A stretch of 64,000 bases of DNA from Myxococcota bacterium (GCA_039030075.1 JBCCEW010000019.1:45269-109268), one strand, 5' to 3'; shown: positions 8,038 to 17,319, counted from the first letter of the stretch. The notes: generated from the sequence alone by a model not told the origin. Program-made: numbers and translations.

Positions 8038-8709
8038 CTACCAGCGGTCGACGTGGAGCACCCCGTCGAGGCCGCGGTTCTTCGCCGGACGGAAGTCGGT
8101 TCCGACCGTGAAGGCCAGCGGCGAGAGGCCCACCTGGGTCACTTCGGCGTAGGGAATTCCGAGGATCTCGGCGATGGGCTCCTCGAACATCAGGTGGATG
8201 GTCGTCCAGGCCGTCCCCAGACCGCGGGCGCGGGCCGCCAGCATGAAGCTCCAGAAGGCCGGGAGGATCGACCCGTAGGTGCTGGCGTAGGCGATGCTCG
8301 CCATCGGGCCTTCGATCGCGGGAAGCCGGCCGTCGACACAGGGGATCACGAGGAAGGGCGCGCGATGCAGGTTCTCGGCCAGCGCCTCGGCCGAACCCAC
8401 CACCTGGTTCATCACGGCGACGTCGGAACCCTCGGCCTGCTTCGCCAGCGCATGGGCCGAGACGGGCATGTCGCGGTAGCCGACGAATCCCTGGCGGTAG
8501 AGGTCGCCGATCTGCTGACGCTTCTCCGGGTCGCCCACCAGCACGAAGTGCCAGCCCCGCTGGTTGGAGCCGCTCGGCGCTTGCAGCGCCAGCTCGACGC
8601 ATTCCTGCGCGAGTTCGAGGGGTACCGGGCGGTCGTAGTCGAGGCGCTTGCGGACGGCGCGGGTGGTCGAAAGCAGTTGGTCCGGGGTGAGATCGAGTGT
8701 GGCAGGCAT
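8038..8709 (-). CDS. Nitroreductase-family FMN oxidoreductase
   Basis: 223 residues of the NADH oxidase/nitroreductase fold. The FMN-phosphate region TTRAVRKRLDYDRPV is at ~15-29, APSGSNQRGWHFVLV (~45-60) is the flavin/substrate loop, and RARGLGTAWTT (~160) contacts the flavin before the C-terminal helix. The family reduces nitroaromatics, quinones or flavins with NAD(P)H. ATG 8709 is the first good start; earlier in-frame codons run into the SDR promoter region. It lies upstream of the BLUF gene on the same strand, 95 bp away, so co-transcription is possible. Confidence 0.88.
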   Translation of the reverse strand: MPATLDLTPDQLLSTTRAVRKRLDYDRPVPLELAQECVELALQAPSGSNQRGWHFVLVGDPEKRQQIGDLYRQGFVGYRDMPVSAHALAKQAEGSDVAVMNQVVGSAEALAENLHRAPFLVIPCVDGRLPAIEGPMASIAYASTYGSILPAFWSFMLAARARGLGTAWTTIHLMFEEPIAEILGIPYAEVTQVGLSPLAFTVGTDFRPAKNRGLDGVLHVDRW

Positions 8710-8836
8710 GGCGCGAAGCGTACCGTGCCCGCGTGGCGTTCGTCGGCCCGACCTGACGATCTGGACGCAGCGTGGCCCGCGGCTCTCGCGCGGAGCCGCT
8801 ACCATGCGCGGCCTCGAAATCGACAGGAGCGAAACG

Positions 8837-9739
8837 ATGGGAAAGCTGGACGGGCGCGTCGCGCTGATCACCGGAGCAGGACGCGGCATCGGTGCCGCGG
8901 TGGCCGAGTGCTTCGCGGCGGAAGGCGCCGCGGTGGTCGTGAACGACCTGGGCGCGGCGATGGAGGGCGGCGGAACCGATGACGGTCCCGCCCAGGAAGT
9001 CGTCGACCGCATCAAGAGCGCCGGCGGGAAGGCATTGGCCGACGGCACGGACGTCACCGACTTCGCCGCGGTCGAGGCCATGGTCCAGCGCACCACGAAG
9101 GAGTTCGGGCGCCTCGACATCCTGTGCAACGTCCACGGGATCATCCGCGACGGGATGATCTTCAAGATGGAAGAGTCCCAGTTCGACCAGGTGATCAACG
9201 TTCACCTGAAGGGGACTTTCAATACCGTGCGCCACGCCTCGACCTGGTGGCGCGAGAACCGCGGTGGTCAGTACCGGATCATCAACTTCGTGTCGGGTTC
9301 GGGCCTCTACGGCTCACCCACCCAGCCCAACTACGCCGCCGCGAAGATGGGCATCGTCGGCCTCACCTTCTCCTGCGCCAACTCGCTCTCCGGCTACGGC
9401 GTCACCGCGAACTGCATTGCGCCAATCGCCTACACGCGCATGACGGCGAGCCTGGAAGGCAAGGCGACCGTCATGAACTACAGCCCGGACAACCCGCGCA
9501 TCTCGAGCGAGAACGTGGTGCCGCCGGTGCTCTATCTGGCGATGGAGCAGAGCGACTGGATCAACGGACGCGTCATCGAGTCGGGCAACGGCAAGATCGG
9601 CCTGTTCGAGAATCCGGTGATGGGCCGCCAGGTCATGACCGACGGTCTCTGGGACAACGACGTCGCGATCGCCGAGATGGAGACGGTCTTCAAGGAAGCG
9701 CTGTTCCAGCCGAACCCCTTCGCGAAGCCGCGAGGCTAG
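8837..9739 (+). CDS. SDR-family NAD(P)-dependent oxidoreductase
   Basis: 300 residues. The Rossmann motif TGAGRGIG is at ~13-20, the family NNAG is replaced by CNVHG, catalytic Ser is in VSGSG and the YxxxK triad is NYAAAK (~166-171). The extended insert with EMET...FQPNPF at the C-terminus resembles SDRs acting on 3-hydroxyacyl or steroid substrates, but the substrate cannot be read from sequence. ATG 8837 is preceded by AGGAG at 8825-8829. It is divergent from the nitroreductase with ~127 bp between starts. Confidence 0.9.
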   Translation: MGKLDGRVALITGAGRGIGAAVAECFAAEGAAVVVNDLGAAMEGGGTDDGPAQEVVDRIKSAGGKALADGTDVTDFAAVEAMVQRTTKEFGRLDILCNVHGIIRDGMIFKMEESQFDQVINVHLKGTFNTVRHASTWWRENRGGQYRIINFVSGSGLYGSPTQPNYAAAKMGIVGLTFSCANSLSGYGVTANCIAPIAYTRMTASLEGKATVMNYSPDNPRISSENVVPPVLYLAMEQSDWINGRVIESGNGKIGLFENPVMGRQVMTDGLWDNDVAIAEMETVFKEALFQPNPFAKPRG

Positions 9740-9782
9740 CCAGCGCACGCCGAGCGCTAGGCTTCCCGCGGGAGGAGGCCGC

Positions 9783-10334
9783 ATGCGCTCGTTCCGCTTC
9801 CGCCTGCTCGGAATCGTGCTGCTCGTGGTTGCTTGCGGCTACGGGCTCGCGCGCTGGGTCGAGAGCGTCGGCGGGCCCGAAGGCATCCACGCGCGTTTCG
9901 GAGCCGCTGCGCCCGTGGTCTCGGGTGGCGTCCAGCTGGCGCTCGCACCCACGCCGTTTCCGAGCGATCTGCTGGCCATCGCACACGGCACCCTCTACGG
10001 CTTCGCCGTCGCCGCCCCCCTCAACTGGATCGCGTGGTGGCTCGCGTCGCTCTTCCAGTTCCAGGTGGGCCGACGCCTTGGCGCTTCCCTCGACGCGGAC
10101 ACGGAGCTCGCCCGACTGCCGAACTGGCTCCGGCGCTTTCCCGTCGGCCACCCGGCCTTCCTGATCCTCGGCCGGCAGATCCCCTGGGCCGGAGGTCACG
10201 TCACGACCTGGCTGCCCGGAGCGATGGGCGTGCCGTGGCGGCGCTACTGGTGGTGTTCGGCACTGTCGATCGTGCCCGGCGCTTGCGCGATGGCGGCGAT
10301 CGGCGCGGGGCTCCTCAGCGCGTTCGGAGATTGA
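9783..10334 (+). CDS. VTT-domain (DedA/TVP38-type) membrane protein
   Basis: 183 residues with an N-terminal transmembrane helix (~5-22), a re-entrant region with APTPFPSDLLAIAHGTLYG (~58-77), and the hallmark GRQIPWAGGHVTTWLPGAMGV near 125-145 followed by a final helix. DedA/TVP38 proteins are linked to phospholipid scrambling and undecaprenyl-phosphate recycling. The ribosome site GGGAGGAGG precedes ATG 9783, 43 bp after the SDR stop. Confidence 0.85.
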   Translation: MRSFRFRLLGIVLLVVACGYGLARWVESVGGPEGIHARFGAAAPVVSGGVQLALAPTPFPSDLLAIAHGTLYGFAVAAPLNWIAWWLASLFQFQVGRRLGASLDADTELARLPNWLRRFPVGHPAFLILGRQIPWAGGHVTTWLPGAMGVPWRRYWWCSALSIVPGACAMAAIGAGLLSAFGD

Positions 10335-10371
10335 GGCCGCCTCCTCCCGAGCATCGTGTAGGGTGGAATCG

Positions 10372-11628
10372 ATGGTCGACTTCACATTCTCGGCCGATGA
10401 CGCGTACGCCGACTCGCCCTACCGCGTGGTGCTCGACCGCGCGGGCACCCGCACGCCCGAGCACCCGACCCGACCCGAGATCCGGCTGCTCGACCCGGCC
10501 TTCTACGCCGACCCGCATCCGCATTTCCGCTGGATGCGCGAACACGCGCCGGTCTACTGGGACGACGCCACCGGCATCTGGGGGCTCGCGCGCTACGCCG
10601 AGGTCATGGCCGTCTCGAAGGACTGGAAAACCTTCGGGTCCGGGAAGGGATCGCGCCCGGACAGTTCGGTGCCGAGCATGATCAACTTCGATCCGCCCGA
10701 GCACAATCTGCGACGCCGCATCGTCAGCGCCGGCTTCACTCCGCGCCGCGTGGCCGACCACGAACCCTTCCTGCGTCGCAAGGTGGGCGAACTCTTCGAC
10801 GCGGTGGCGGACCAGGGTCGCTGCGACTTCGTCCGCGACATCGCCACGCCGCTGCCGATGTACATGATCGGCGAGCTGATGGGACTGCCCGAAGCCGATC
10901 ATGAGCAGCTGCTCCACTGGTCGGACCTCTTCGCGACCGGCGGCGACGAGGTCCGCGCCGAGCTTCCGGAAGCCGTGCTCGCCTACGCCGAGTACATCAA
11001 GCGCGCGATCGCCGAGCGTCGGGGCGGCAGCGGAGAAGACCTCGTGAGCCTGGTGGTCCACGCGGAGATCGACGGGCGCAAGCTCGCCGAGGACGACCTG
11101 ATCTTCGAGACGATGCTGGTCCTGGTGGGGGGCGACGAAACCACGCGCCACGTCATCTCGGGCGGCCTCGAAGCCCTACTCCGGAGTCCCGAGCAGCTCG
11201 CCGCCCTGCGCGACGACCGCAGCCTCCTGCCCGGCGCGATCGAGGAGATGCTGCGCTGGGTCACGCCCATCCAGAACATGAACCGCACGGCCTCGCGCGA
11301 CGTGGAGCTCGGCGGACAAGCGATCCGTGAGGGCGACCGCCTGCTCCTGCTCTACCCCTCGGCGAACCGCGATGCGCGCGTCTTTCCCGAACCCGACCGC
11401 TTCGACATCCGCCGCACACCCAACGATCACGTCGCCTTCGGTGGCTTCGGCCGGCACCACTGCCTCGGAGCGCAGCTCGCCCGACTCGAGCTCCGCGTCG
11501 TGTTCGACGAGCTGCTCGATCGCTGGACCGAGGTTGCGCTCGAAGCGCCGGACACGCCGCTGCCGCGCCGTCGGGGCAACTTCGTGCTCGGCTTCGAAGC
11601 GATGCCGGTGCGGTTCCGGCCGCGCTGA
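10372..11628 (+). CDS. Cytochrome P450 (soluble bacterial class)
   Basis: 418 residues without a membrane anchor. The I-helix oxygen-activation motif GGDETT is at 253-258, ExxR of the K-helix is in EEMLRW (~298), and the heme loop FGGFGRHHCLG carries the axial Cys at ~364. These families use ferredoxin partners to hydroxylate lipids, steroids or terpenes; no ferredoxin gene is adjacent. ATG 10372 has TAGGG eight bases upstream; a GTG at 10363 in the same frame overlaps that site and is less likely. Confidence 0.95.
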   Translation: MVDFTFSADDAYADSPYRVVLDRAGTRTPEHPTRPEIRLLDPAFYADPHPHFRWMREHAPVYWDDATGIWGLARYAEVMAVSKDWKTFGSGKGSRPDSSVPSMINFDPPEHNLRRRIVSAGFTPRRVADHEPFLRRKVGELFDAVADQGRCDFVRDIATPLPMYMIGELMGLPEADHEQLLHWSDLFATGGDEVRAELPEAVLAYAEYIKRAIAERRGGSGEDLVSLVVHAEIDGRKLAEDDLIFETMLVLVGGDETTRHVISGGLEALLRSPEQLAALRDDRSLLPGAIEEMLRWVTPIQNMNRTASRDVELGGQAIREGDRLLLLYPSANRDARVFPEPDRFDIRRTPNDHVAFGGFGRHHCLGAQLARLELRVVFDELLDRWTEVALEAPDTPLPRRRGNFVLGFEAMPVRFRPR

Positions 11629-11638
11629 CGCCGGGAGC

Positions 11639-12061
11639 TCAGCCGATGGCTCGCCAGCGCGACTCGGCGCGGGTGAGGATCTCCCCCTCGGCATCGAGGA
11701 TCTGGCCTTCAGCGAAGAAGTCGCGCCCCTCGCTGCGCAAGAAGCGCGCGCGCACGCGCAGTGGCCTGCCGGCATGGGCTGGCCGGCGGTAGCGCAGCGA
11801 CATCTCGGCGGTCACGTGTTCCGCCCGGTCGCCGCCCGATCCGACGTGCACGGCGATCCCCATCACCTCGTCGAGCAGCGTCGCCTGGATCCCACCGTGC
11901 ACCACGTTGGGTGCACCACAGAAGTGTTCCGGGGCGGTGTAGTCGGCCTCCACGGCGTCGGGGCCCGTGACCCGAAACACCAGCCGGAGCCCCTGGGCGT
12001 TCTGATGACCGCAGCCGAAGCAGGTGTCGTCGGGGCCGTCGTGGATGATCGTCTCGTTCAC
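11639..12061 (-). CDS. PaaI-family thioesterase (hotdog fold)
   Basis: 140 residues starting with GTG 12061, which has AGAGGAA just upstream; no ATG is suitably placed. The N-terminal CFGCGHQNAQGL and the helix motif VVHGGIQATLLDEVMG (~55-70) are typical of the acyl-CoA thioesterase subfamily with a Cys-x2-Cys start. It is convergent with the P450 gene (10 bp gap) and divergent from the MAPEG gene. Confidence 0.88.
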   Translation of the reverse strand: MNETIIHDGPDDTCFGCGHQNAQGLRLVFRVTGPDAVEADYTAPEHFCGAPNVVHGGIQATLLDEVMGIAVHVGSGGDRAEHVTAEMSLRYRRPAHAGRPLRVRARFLRSEGRDFFAEGQILDAEGEILTRAESRWRAIG

Positions 12062-12176
12062 CGGGTTCCTCTTGGCGCGCGCGTGCCTGCCGCGGTGGTC
12101 CTGCCCCCGTGGCCCTGCCGGCGGGACGCGCATTGGACCTCGTCGCGGGAAGCGGCGAAACCTAGCGTCCTTCGGC

Positions 12177-12611
12177 ATGGAGACACACGCTTCGACCGCC
12201 CTGCTCTTCCCGATGGTGGCCCTGGTCGCGATCAGCTTCGCCGTCTTGCTGCGGCTGTTCCGCCAGCGGGCACGCAGCGTCCGCGCCGGGCAGGTCTCGG
12301 CGGACTACTTCGCCGCGTACCAGGGAGACTCGCGCGAGCCGGTGGCTTCGATCCAGCTCGCGCGCCACTTCACCAACCTCTTCGAGGCGCCGGTCCTCTT
12401 CTATGCGGCCTGCCTCGCCGCGCTGGCCACCCAGATCGCGTCGCCAGTGCTCACGGGGCTGGCCTGGGGCTACGTCGCGCTCCGAGCGGTGCACACCTGG
12501 ATCCATACCGGCTCGAACGCGCTGCGCCCGCGGATCGCCGCGTATTTCGGCAGCTGGTGCGTACTCCTCACGATGTGGGCCTGGCTCGCGGTCGCAGCGG
12601 CGAGTCGCTAG
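12177..12611 (+). CDS. MAPEG-family membrane protein
   Basis: 144 residues with four hydrophobic segments. The family signature ARHFTNLFEAPVLFYAACL (~61-79) and RAVHTWIHTGSN (~103-114) are present. MAPEG proteins are membrane-bound glutathione transferases or eicosanoid-type enzymes; bacterial members are mostly uncharacterised. Confidence 0.88.
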   Translation: METHASTALLFPMVALVAISFAVLLRLFRQRARSVRAGQVSADYFAAYQGDSREPVASIQLARHFTNLFEAPVLFYAACLAALATQIASPVLTGLAWGYVALRAVHTWIHTGSNALRPRIAAYFGSWCVLLTMWAWLAVAAASR

Positions 12612-12749
12612 CGCGCCGCTTCGCCTTCATCCGCCGCGGGCGCGACGATACGGCCTGCTGCGTGCGTGGCGCCGCGAGAGAAGAGGTGGTTCTCTCGCCG
12701 GACGGGCCGGGGGTGGCCCACGCGCACGCGAAAGGACGGGTGGCTCCCG

Positions 12750-13958
12750 ATGGACGCGGACACGTCACAGCTGGCCGCACGGGGTGAGCGCGTCGCACGC
12801 GCGCTGGCGAAGCGCCTCGAAACCCCTGCCAACCTTCGCGTCGTCCTGTCCCCCTACCGCGTGTGCCCACTGGGCGCGCACATCGACCACCAGCACGGCC
12901 CCGTCCTCGGGACCGCGATCGACGTCGGAACCGCGCTCGCGTTCGCGCCCCAGGAGTCGCCGGAAGTCGTCTTGCACAGCGACGACTTCGCCGGGAGCCT
13001 GCGCTTCCGGATCGACGACGAAGCGCCGGGCGAAGGCTGGGAGCGCTACGCGCGGGCGGCGGTGCGCGTACTCGCCGAGCGACTCCCGCAGCCACCGCGC
13101 GGCTTCGTCGGCCAACTCTCGGGCCATCTGCCCGGCGGCGGGCTTTCGTCCTCGGCGTCCGTGTTGGTCGGCTACCTGCTCGCCCTCGCCCACGTGAACG
13201 ACATCGCGCTCGCGCCGAGCGAGCTGGTGCGGCTGGCCGTTCGGGCGGAGAACGAGTTCGTCGGTGTGCGCTGCGGGGTGCTCGACCCGGCGGCGATCGT
13301 GGGCTCGGAAGCGGGTCGACTGCTCGAGATCGACACGCGCGCTGTTCGCTGGCGCCCGCTCTCCGCGGATGCGAACGCCGACGCCGTGCGCTTCCTGATC
13401 GTCTTCAGCGGGCAGAGCCGCGTGCTCTCGAGCACGCCGTTCAACGCGCGGGTCGCGGAATGCCGGTCCGCCGCCGCCCGCATCGCCGACCGGCACGGCC
13501 ACGCTCCCGCCTCACGTCTGGGAGATCTCCCTGAAGACCTGCTCGAAGCCGGGATCGACGCCCTCCCCGATGGAGAACGCGGCCGGGCCCGACACTTCCT
13601 CGAAGAGCGCCGTCGGGTCCGCGCCGGCGTGCAGGCCTGGACCCGCGGCGACTTCCGCGCCTTCGGCGAGCTGATGTGGGACTCCTGTCGCAGCTCCATC
13701 GAGAACTACGAGACCGGCTCGGACGAACAGGAGCGGCTCCAGCAGATCCTGCGCGAAACGCCGGGCGTAGTGGGTGCGCGCTTCTCCGGCGCGGGCTACG
13801 GCGGCTGCAACGTCGCCCTCGTCGAGGCGGCGACGGCCGCAGCGGCGGCGCACGAGGTGCTTGCGCGCTATCGCGCGGCCGTGCCGGCGCTGGCGGCCGC
13901 CGCGCGCACCCTGCTGGTGCAACCTGCGGACGGAGCGCGGGTGGTGTTGCCCGGCTAG
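12750..13958 (+). CDS. GHMP-family sugar kinase, galacturonokinase-like
   Basis: 402 residues with three GHMP motifs: SPYRVCPLGAHIDH (34-47, substrate loop), LPGGGLSSSAS (~127-137, phosphate-binding loop) and GARFSGAGYGGC (~342-353). True galactokinases read GRxNLIGEHTDY at motif 1. The PLGAHIDHQ form and SSIENYE(T/C)G before motif 3 are, from memory, like plant galacturonokinase, which phosphorylates galacturonate at C1. A substrate other than galactose is therefore inferred. No epimerase or uridylyltransferase is adjacent. ATG 12750 is chosen; the ribosome site (AAAGGA) is 13 bases away, so the start is moderately sure. Confidence 0.82.
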   Translation: MDADTSQLAARGERVARALAKRLETPANLRVVLSPYRVCPLGAHIDHQHGPVLGTAIDVGTALAFAPQESPEVVLHSDDFAGSLRFRIDDEAPGEGWERYARAAVRVLAERLPQPPRGFVGQLSGHLPGGGLSSSASVLVGYLLALAHVNDIALAPSELVRLAVRAENEFVGVRCGVLDPAAIVGSEAGRLLEIDTRAVRWRPLSADANADAVRFLIVFSGQSRVLSSTPFNARVAECRSAAARIADRHGHAPASRLGDLPEDLLEAGIDALPDGERGRARHFLEERRRVRAGVQAWTRGDFRAFGELMWDSCRSSIENYETGSDEQERLQQILRETPGVVGARFSGAGYGGCNVALVEAATAAAAAHEVLARYRAAVPALAAAARTLLVQPADGARVVLPG

Positions 13959-14041
13959 CCCCCGCGGGTTTCCCGAAGATCCCATCGTCTCGACACGCGA
14001 GGGTCACCCGTCGGTGACTTCCGTGTGATTCCCTGCCGGCG

Positions 14042-14254
14042 ATGCGGATGATTCCCCTGGCCTTGTGCGTGCCCTCGTCGTCGCGGCTCGTACGCACGAT
14101 CTGCGCATGGTGCCGAGGCGCGATCGAGCCCGCCCCTCCTGGTCCCGTCGACGTCGCGACTCTCAACTACGGCATGTGCCGCCGTTGCCTCTCGCGCCGT
14201 CTCTTCGCGCTCGAGGGGTCCGCCGGCCAAAACGGAGCGAAACCGCCACGCTGA
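14042..14254 (+). CDS. Small protein with two CxxC pairs (possible zinc ribbon)
   Basis: 70 residues: TICAWCRGAI at ~19-28 and GMCRRCLSRR at ~44-53 place two CxxC knuckles ~22 residues apart, the layout of a small treble-clef or zinc-ribbon. Comparable tiny proteins (ICxWCxxI...GICPxC) are often found near sensory genes. No strong ribosome site is seen, and the first ~17 residues could be untranslated. Function unknown. Confidence 0.5.
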   Translation: MRMIPLALCVPSSSRLVRTICAWCRGAIEPAPPGPVDVATLNYGMCRRCLSRRLFALEGSAGQNGAKPPR

Positions 14255-14287
14255 CGCCGGCGGCAGCGCCTTTGGTACGCTGGCGCG

Positions 14288-15133
14288 ATGGGAGCCGAGG
14301 AACGCACCGCGGCGTCGCAGCGATCGATCCACTCCGAGCGCTTCTCGGTGGGCGGCTGCGATCTCTACACGGAATGCGTCGGCGACGGCGCGCCGGTGTT
14401 GCTGATCCACGGCGCCGGCGCCTTCGCCGATCTCTTCCATCCGTGTTTCGACGCGCTCGGCGAGGACGCCCAGCTCGTCGCCTACGACCGGCGAGGCTGC
14501 GCGCGTTCGAAGCACCCGCCGGTACGGGAGTTCGCGCGCCACGTCGAGGACGCCGCCGCGCTCTTGCGCGATCGCTTCGACGCACCCGCGGTGCTCGTGG
14601 GGTGGAGCGCGGGTGCCATGATCGCGCTCGAGCTGGTGATCCGGCATCCAGACCGCGTGCGCAGCCTGGTGTTGGCCGAGCCGCCGCTCCAGCTGAAAGC
14701 GCCGCGCCCGCTGGCCCTCGGTGCGGTGGCGCGCTGGGAGTGGACGCGACATACGCGCGGCAACCACGCCGGCGCTTTGGTCTTCTACCGCTGGGTGAGT
14801 CAGTACCGCGGCGCCGGCAACGCTTTCGACGCCTACCCGGACGCGTGGCGGGACACCATGCTCGACAACGCCGACGCCCTCTTCACCGAGATCCGTTTCG
14901 GGGGCGGGGCGCTCGGCGAGTTCGCCAAACGGCGTGACCTCGCTGCGATCGAACACCCGATCCGCATCCTCGTCGGCAGCCGCTCGGCGCCCGTGTTCGC
15001 TCCCGCGGCGCGCTACCTCGAACGCGTGTCGCCGCGATCCACCTGGATCGACGTGCCCGGCGCGAGCCACATGATCCCGACCGACGCGCCAGAGGCGGTG
15101 GCCGACGCCGTGCGCGCAGCGCTCGCCGAATAA
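14288..15133 (+). CDS. Alpha/beta-fold hydrolase
   Basis: 281 residues. The oxyanion HGAG is at ~41-44, the nucleophile elbow GWSAG at ~104-108 and the catalytic His in GASHMI near 261. DxR after the first loop (YDRRGCARS) is typical of haloperoxidase or esterase-type members. No lipase-specific features; substrate unknown. Confidence 0.88.
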   Translation: MGAEERTAASQRSIHSERFSVGGCDLYTECVGDGAPVLLIHGAGAFADLFHPCFDALGEDAQLVAYDRRGCARSKHPPVREFARHVEDAAALLRDRFDAPAVLVGWSAGAMIALELVIRHPDRVRSLVLAEPPLQLKAPRPLALGAVARWEWTRHTRGNHAGALVFYRWVSQYRGAGNAFDAYPDAWRDTMLDNADALFTEIRFGGGALGEFAKRRDLAAIEHPIRILVGSRSAPVFAPAARYLERVSPRSTWIDVPGASHMIPTDAPEAVADAVRAALAE

Positions 15134-15142
15134 ACGCACCCT

Positions 15143-15177
15143 CGGCCGGAGTAGACGCCCCCCGGCCGGAGTCGACG
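15143..15177. repeat. Two direct copies of a 15-bp sequence (20-bp period)
   Basis: CGGCCGGAGT(A/C)GACG occurs at 15143-15157 and 15163-15177, in the gap between convergent genes. Each copy holds the palindrome CCGG. Purpose unknown. Confidence 0.6.
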
Positions 15178-15189
15178 TTCGAGAACGGC

Positions 15190-15696
15190 CTAGAAGTAGG
15201 CCATCCGGCCGAGCTCGTGGCGCAGGCGCAGGTCCAGCTTCTCGAGCCAGTCCGCCGCGCGCCGATTGATGCGGCCATTTTCGCGGTCCAGACCGCGAGA
15301 GTCGGTGACCTGCCAGTTCACGGCATCGCGTCCGTAGTCGACGCGCACCTGCAGGTAGTACTCGCGACGGATGATCGCCGCGGTCACGGCCCCGGGATCG
15401 CGACGCTCGACCATCCAGGCGCGACCGCTGTCGCGGATGTAGTGCTTCCAGATGAAGAGCTTGAAGGTCTCGTCATCGAGGCGCAGGCGCGGATCGTACT
15501 CTTCGGGCGGCGGTCGGTTCGTGAGCGCCGAGATGATCGCCACTTCGACGTTCTGCCGCGTCAGTCCCTCGGAGATCGTGATGGGCCGCGACTCGGGCAA
15601 GGGCGCCGTCGAAGCACACGCTCCACAAAGCAGCAGCAGCGCGAGACCCATGGCTTCGATCTGGCGACTTCGTTTCACGATCCACCCGCCTGTCAT
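15190..15696 (-). CDS. Hypothetical lipoprotein
   Basis: 168 residues. A basic n-region, a hydrophobic core (MGLALLLL) and LCGAC near residue 27 form a lipoprotein signal. The mature part is charged, with paired Arg and Tyr (REYYLQVRVDYGRDAVNW, RINRRAADWLEKL). ATG 15696 has GGGAGG upstream; an internal ATG at 15651 lacks one. No known domain recognised. Confidence 0.75.
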   Translation of the reverse strand: MTGGWIVKRSRQIEAMGLALLLLCGACASTAPLPESRPITISEGLTRQNVEVAIISALTNRPPPEEYDPRLRLDDETFKLFIWKHYIRDSGRAWMVERRDPGAVTAAIIRREYYLQVRVDYGRDAVNWQVTDSRGLDRENGRINRRAADWLEKLDLRLRHELGRMAYF

Positions 15697-15818
15697 CGAC
15701 CTGCCTCCCCTGTCCGCGCACTCGGGCGCCGCGGCCCTCGCATCATGCCAGCTCGGACCTCCAGCGACCAGCGGCGAGCCGCGCGCGCCCAGCGACGAGC
15801 GGCCGAAGACAGCACACT

Positions 15819-16604
15819 TCAGAGACGAAGCTGGCCGTCGTCCTCCGCCGCGGCAGCGGCGGCGGCGGCCGCCTCCTCCTCGGCGCGTCGGGCGGCTTCG
15901 GCTTCGGCGGCCCGGCGCTGATCGGCCTCGTAGCGCTCCAGCCCCTTGCGGAAGCGAGAGGTCACCGGACCGATCAAGCGGCGGTAGAGGAAGCGCGCGA
16001 GCCAGTTCGGCAGGCCACCGGCGCGCTCCTGTTCGGCCACCCGCCCCCGCGGATGGTCCATCAGGCGCGGCCCGGGGAACTTGTACTTCCGTGCGTCGCG
16101 CCAGAACTCGATGCCCCGCAGATGCTTCGCGTTCTTGAACCCGTAGTGCGCCGGCGCCACCAGCCGCAGGGGTGCACCGTGGGCCATGTCGAGCGGTCGT
16201 CCGTCGAGCCGATCGGCCAACAGGACGTCGTCGGCCAACAGGTCCTCGAGCGGCAGGCTGGCGGAATAGCCGTCCTGACAGCGCAGCACCACGAGACGTG
16301 CGTCGGGCTTCGGACGTGCGCGCGGTTCCACGAACTTCTCGTAGAAGTCCCGGAACAGGAAACCGCTCCAGCGCACCCCACGCACCGACCAGGTGGTCAC
16401 GCAGTGGAAGTCGGCCACGCGCTCCTCGCGGTAGAGCTTGCCGAGTTCTTCCCCGGACAGGCTGAACGGACTCGCGACGTCTCCCTTGACCACGAGTTCC
16501 AGCTGGTCCGGCGCATCCGGATAGCGATGACTGAAGGCCATCAGGCCGAAGCGCGGAAACGTGTCGTGCTCGACCTGGCCCGGCGGTAGCGGCTTCTCGC
16601 GCAC
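15819..16604 (-). CDS. Molybdopterin-dependent oxidoreductase (sulfite-oxidase / YedY-like fold)
   Basis: 261 residues starting with GTG 16604 behind a GGGAGGGG site. The family Cys ligand is in DFHCVTTWSVRGVRWSGF (~65-82). Later motifs LRCQDGYSASLPLEDLL and HGAPLRLVAPAHYGFKNAKHLRGIEF are the cofactor- and substrate-site strands. No signal peptide is visible, unlike MsrP, so it may be cytoplasmic. The C-terminus (~215-258) is an Arg/Glu/Ala-rich helix with a nine-alanine run. Such proteins reduce or oxidise S- and N-oxides; the substrate is unknown. Confidence 0.87.
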   Translation of the reverse strand: MREKPLPPGQVEHDTFPRFGLMAFSHRYPDAPDQLELVVKGDVASPFSLSGEELGKLYREERVADFHCVTTWSVRGVRWSGFLFRDFYEKFVEPRARPKPDARLVVLRCQDGYSASLPLEDLLADDVLLADRLDGRPLDMAHGAPLRLVAPAHYGFKNAKHLRGIEFWRDARKYKFPGPRLMDHPRGRVAEQERAGGLPNWLARFLYRRLIGPVTSRFRKGLERYEADQRRAAEAEAARRAEEEAAAAAAAAAEDDGQLRL

Positions 16605-16757
16605 CGGCCCCTCCCCTCTCCCCGGGCCCCGGATCGGGCGCTAGGGGTTTCCCCGGAACACAAGCTAGTGGATCGCACGGGTGTGGTTCCAGTCCGCGTG
16701 CCGCGACCCGCCGAATGCGCGGTTCGCGCCCCGGGGAGACGGGTCCGGAAGCGGGCT

Positions 16758-17198
16758 TCAGCCGGGCCACTCCACGGCGTAGACGTCGTACCCCACCCCG
16801 CCCGCGATCGGCGCACCAATGCCGATCGCCTGCAGCCCGTGCAGCCACTGATAGCGGGAGTCGCCCGTTTCGAAGAGCGGCGCGGTCGTGATGCGCAGGC
16901 CGCGCTCGGGGTCGGGACGCCCCACGCCGTTGTAGGTCATGAGGATCACCGCCTCGTCGTCGGTCTCGAGCACGAGGCGCACGTCGGCTTTCAGGCTGCC
17001 GTCCCCGCGCAGCGTGGCCCACTCGGATCCCGGTCCGGGCACGACGCGGCCCGACAGGCGGGGGCCTTCGAAGCGACCGCCCGACGCGCCCAGGATCAGC
17101 CGATCGCCATGGGGACCCGGCGACACGGAGAGCGGTGCGCTCGTCTCGGCTTCGATGCGGAAGAGGAACTCGACGGGAAGCGAGGTGCGCTCGGACAT
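16758..17198 (-). CDS. DUF3237-family protein
   Basis: 146 residues of predicted beta-barrel type. GPGSEWATLRGDGSLKADVRLVLETDDEAVILMTYNGV (~55-92) and SRYQWLHGLQAIGIG match the DUF3237 pattern. The family is found near catabolic genes but has no defined activity. Confidence 0.8.
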   Translation of the reverse strand: MSERTSLPVEFLFRIEAETSAPLSVSPGPHGDRLILGASGGRFEGPRLSGRVVPGPGSEWATLRGDGSLKADVRLVLETDDEAVILMTYNGVGRPDPERGLRITTAPLFETGDSRYQWLHGLQAIGIGAPIAGGVGYDVYAVEWPG

Positions 17199-17319
17199 GC
17201 GGGCTGCTTAGCACGTCGGATCGCCGCGTCCGAATCCGGCCAGACGCATGCCGGGGCACGACCTAGCTTCGCCGCTGCATCGACACCCCGGAGCGCTTCG
17301 GCTCCACCAGGAGAACACC

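Noticed and set aside
7943..9235. Long minus-strand frame extending upstream of the BLUF gene
   Set aside because: It overlaps the nitroreductase gene in a different frame, and the BLUF start has a strong AGGAGGTG site.
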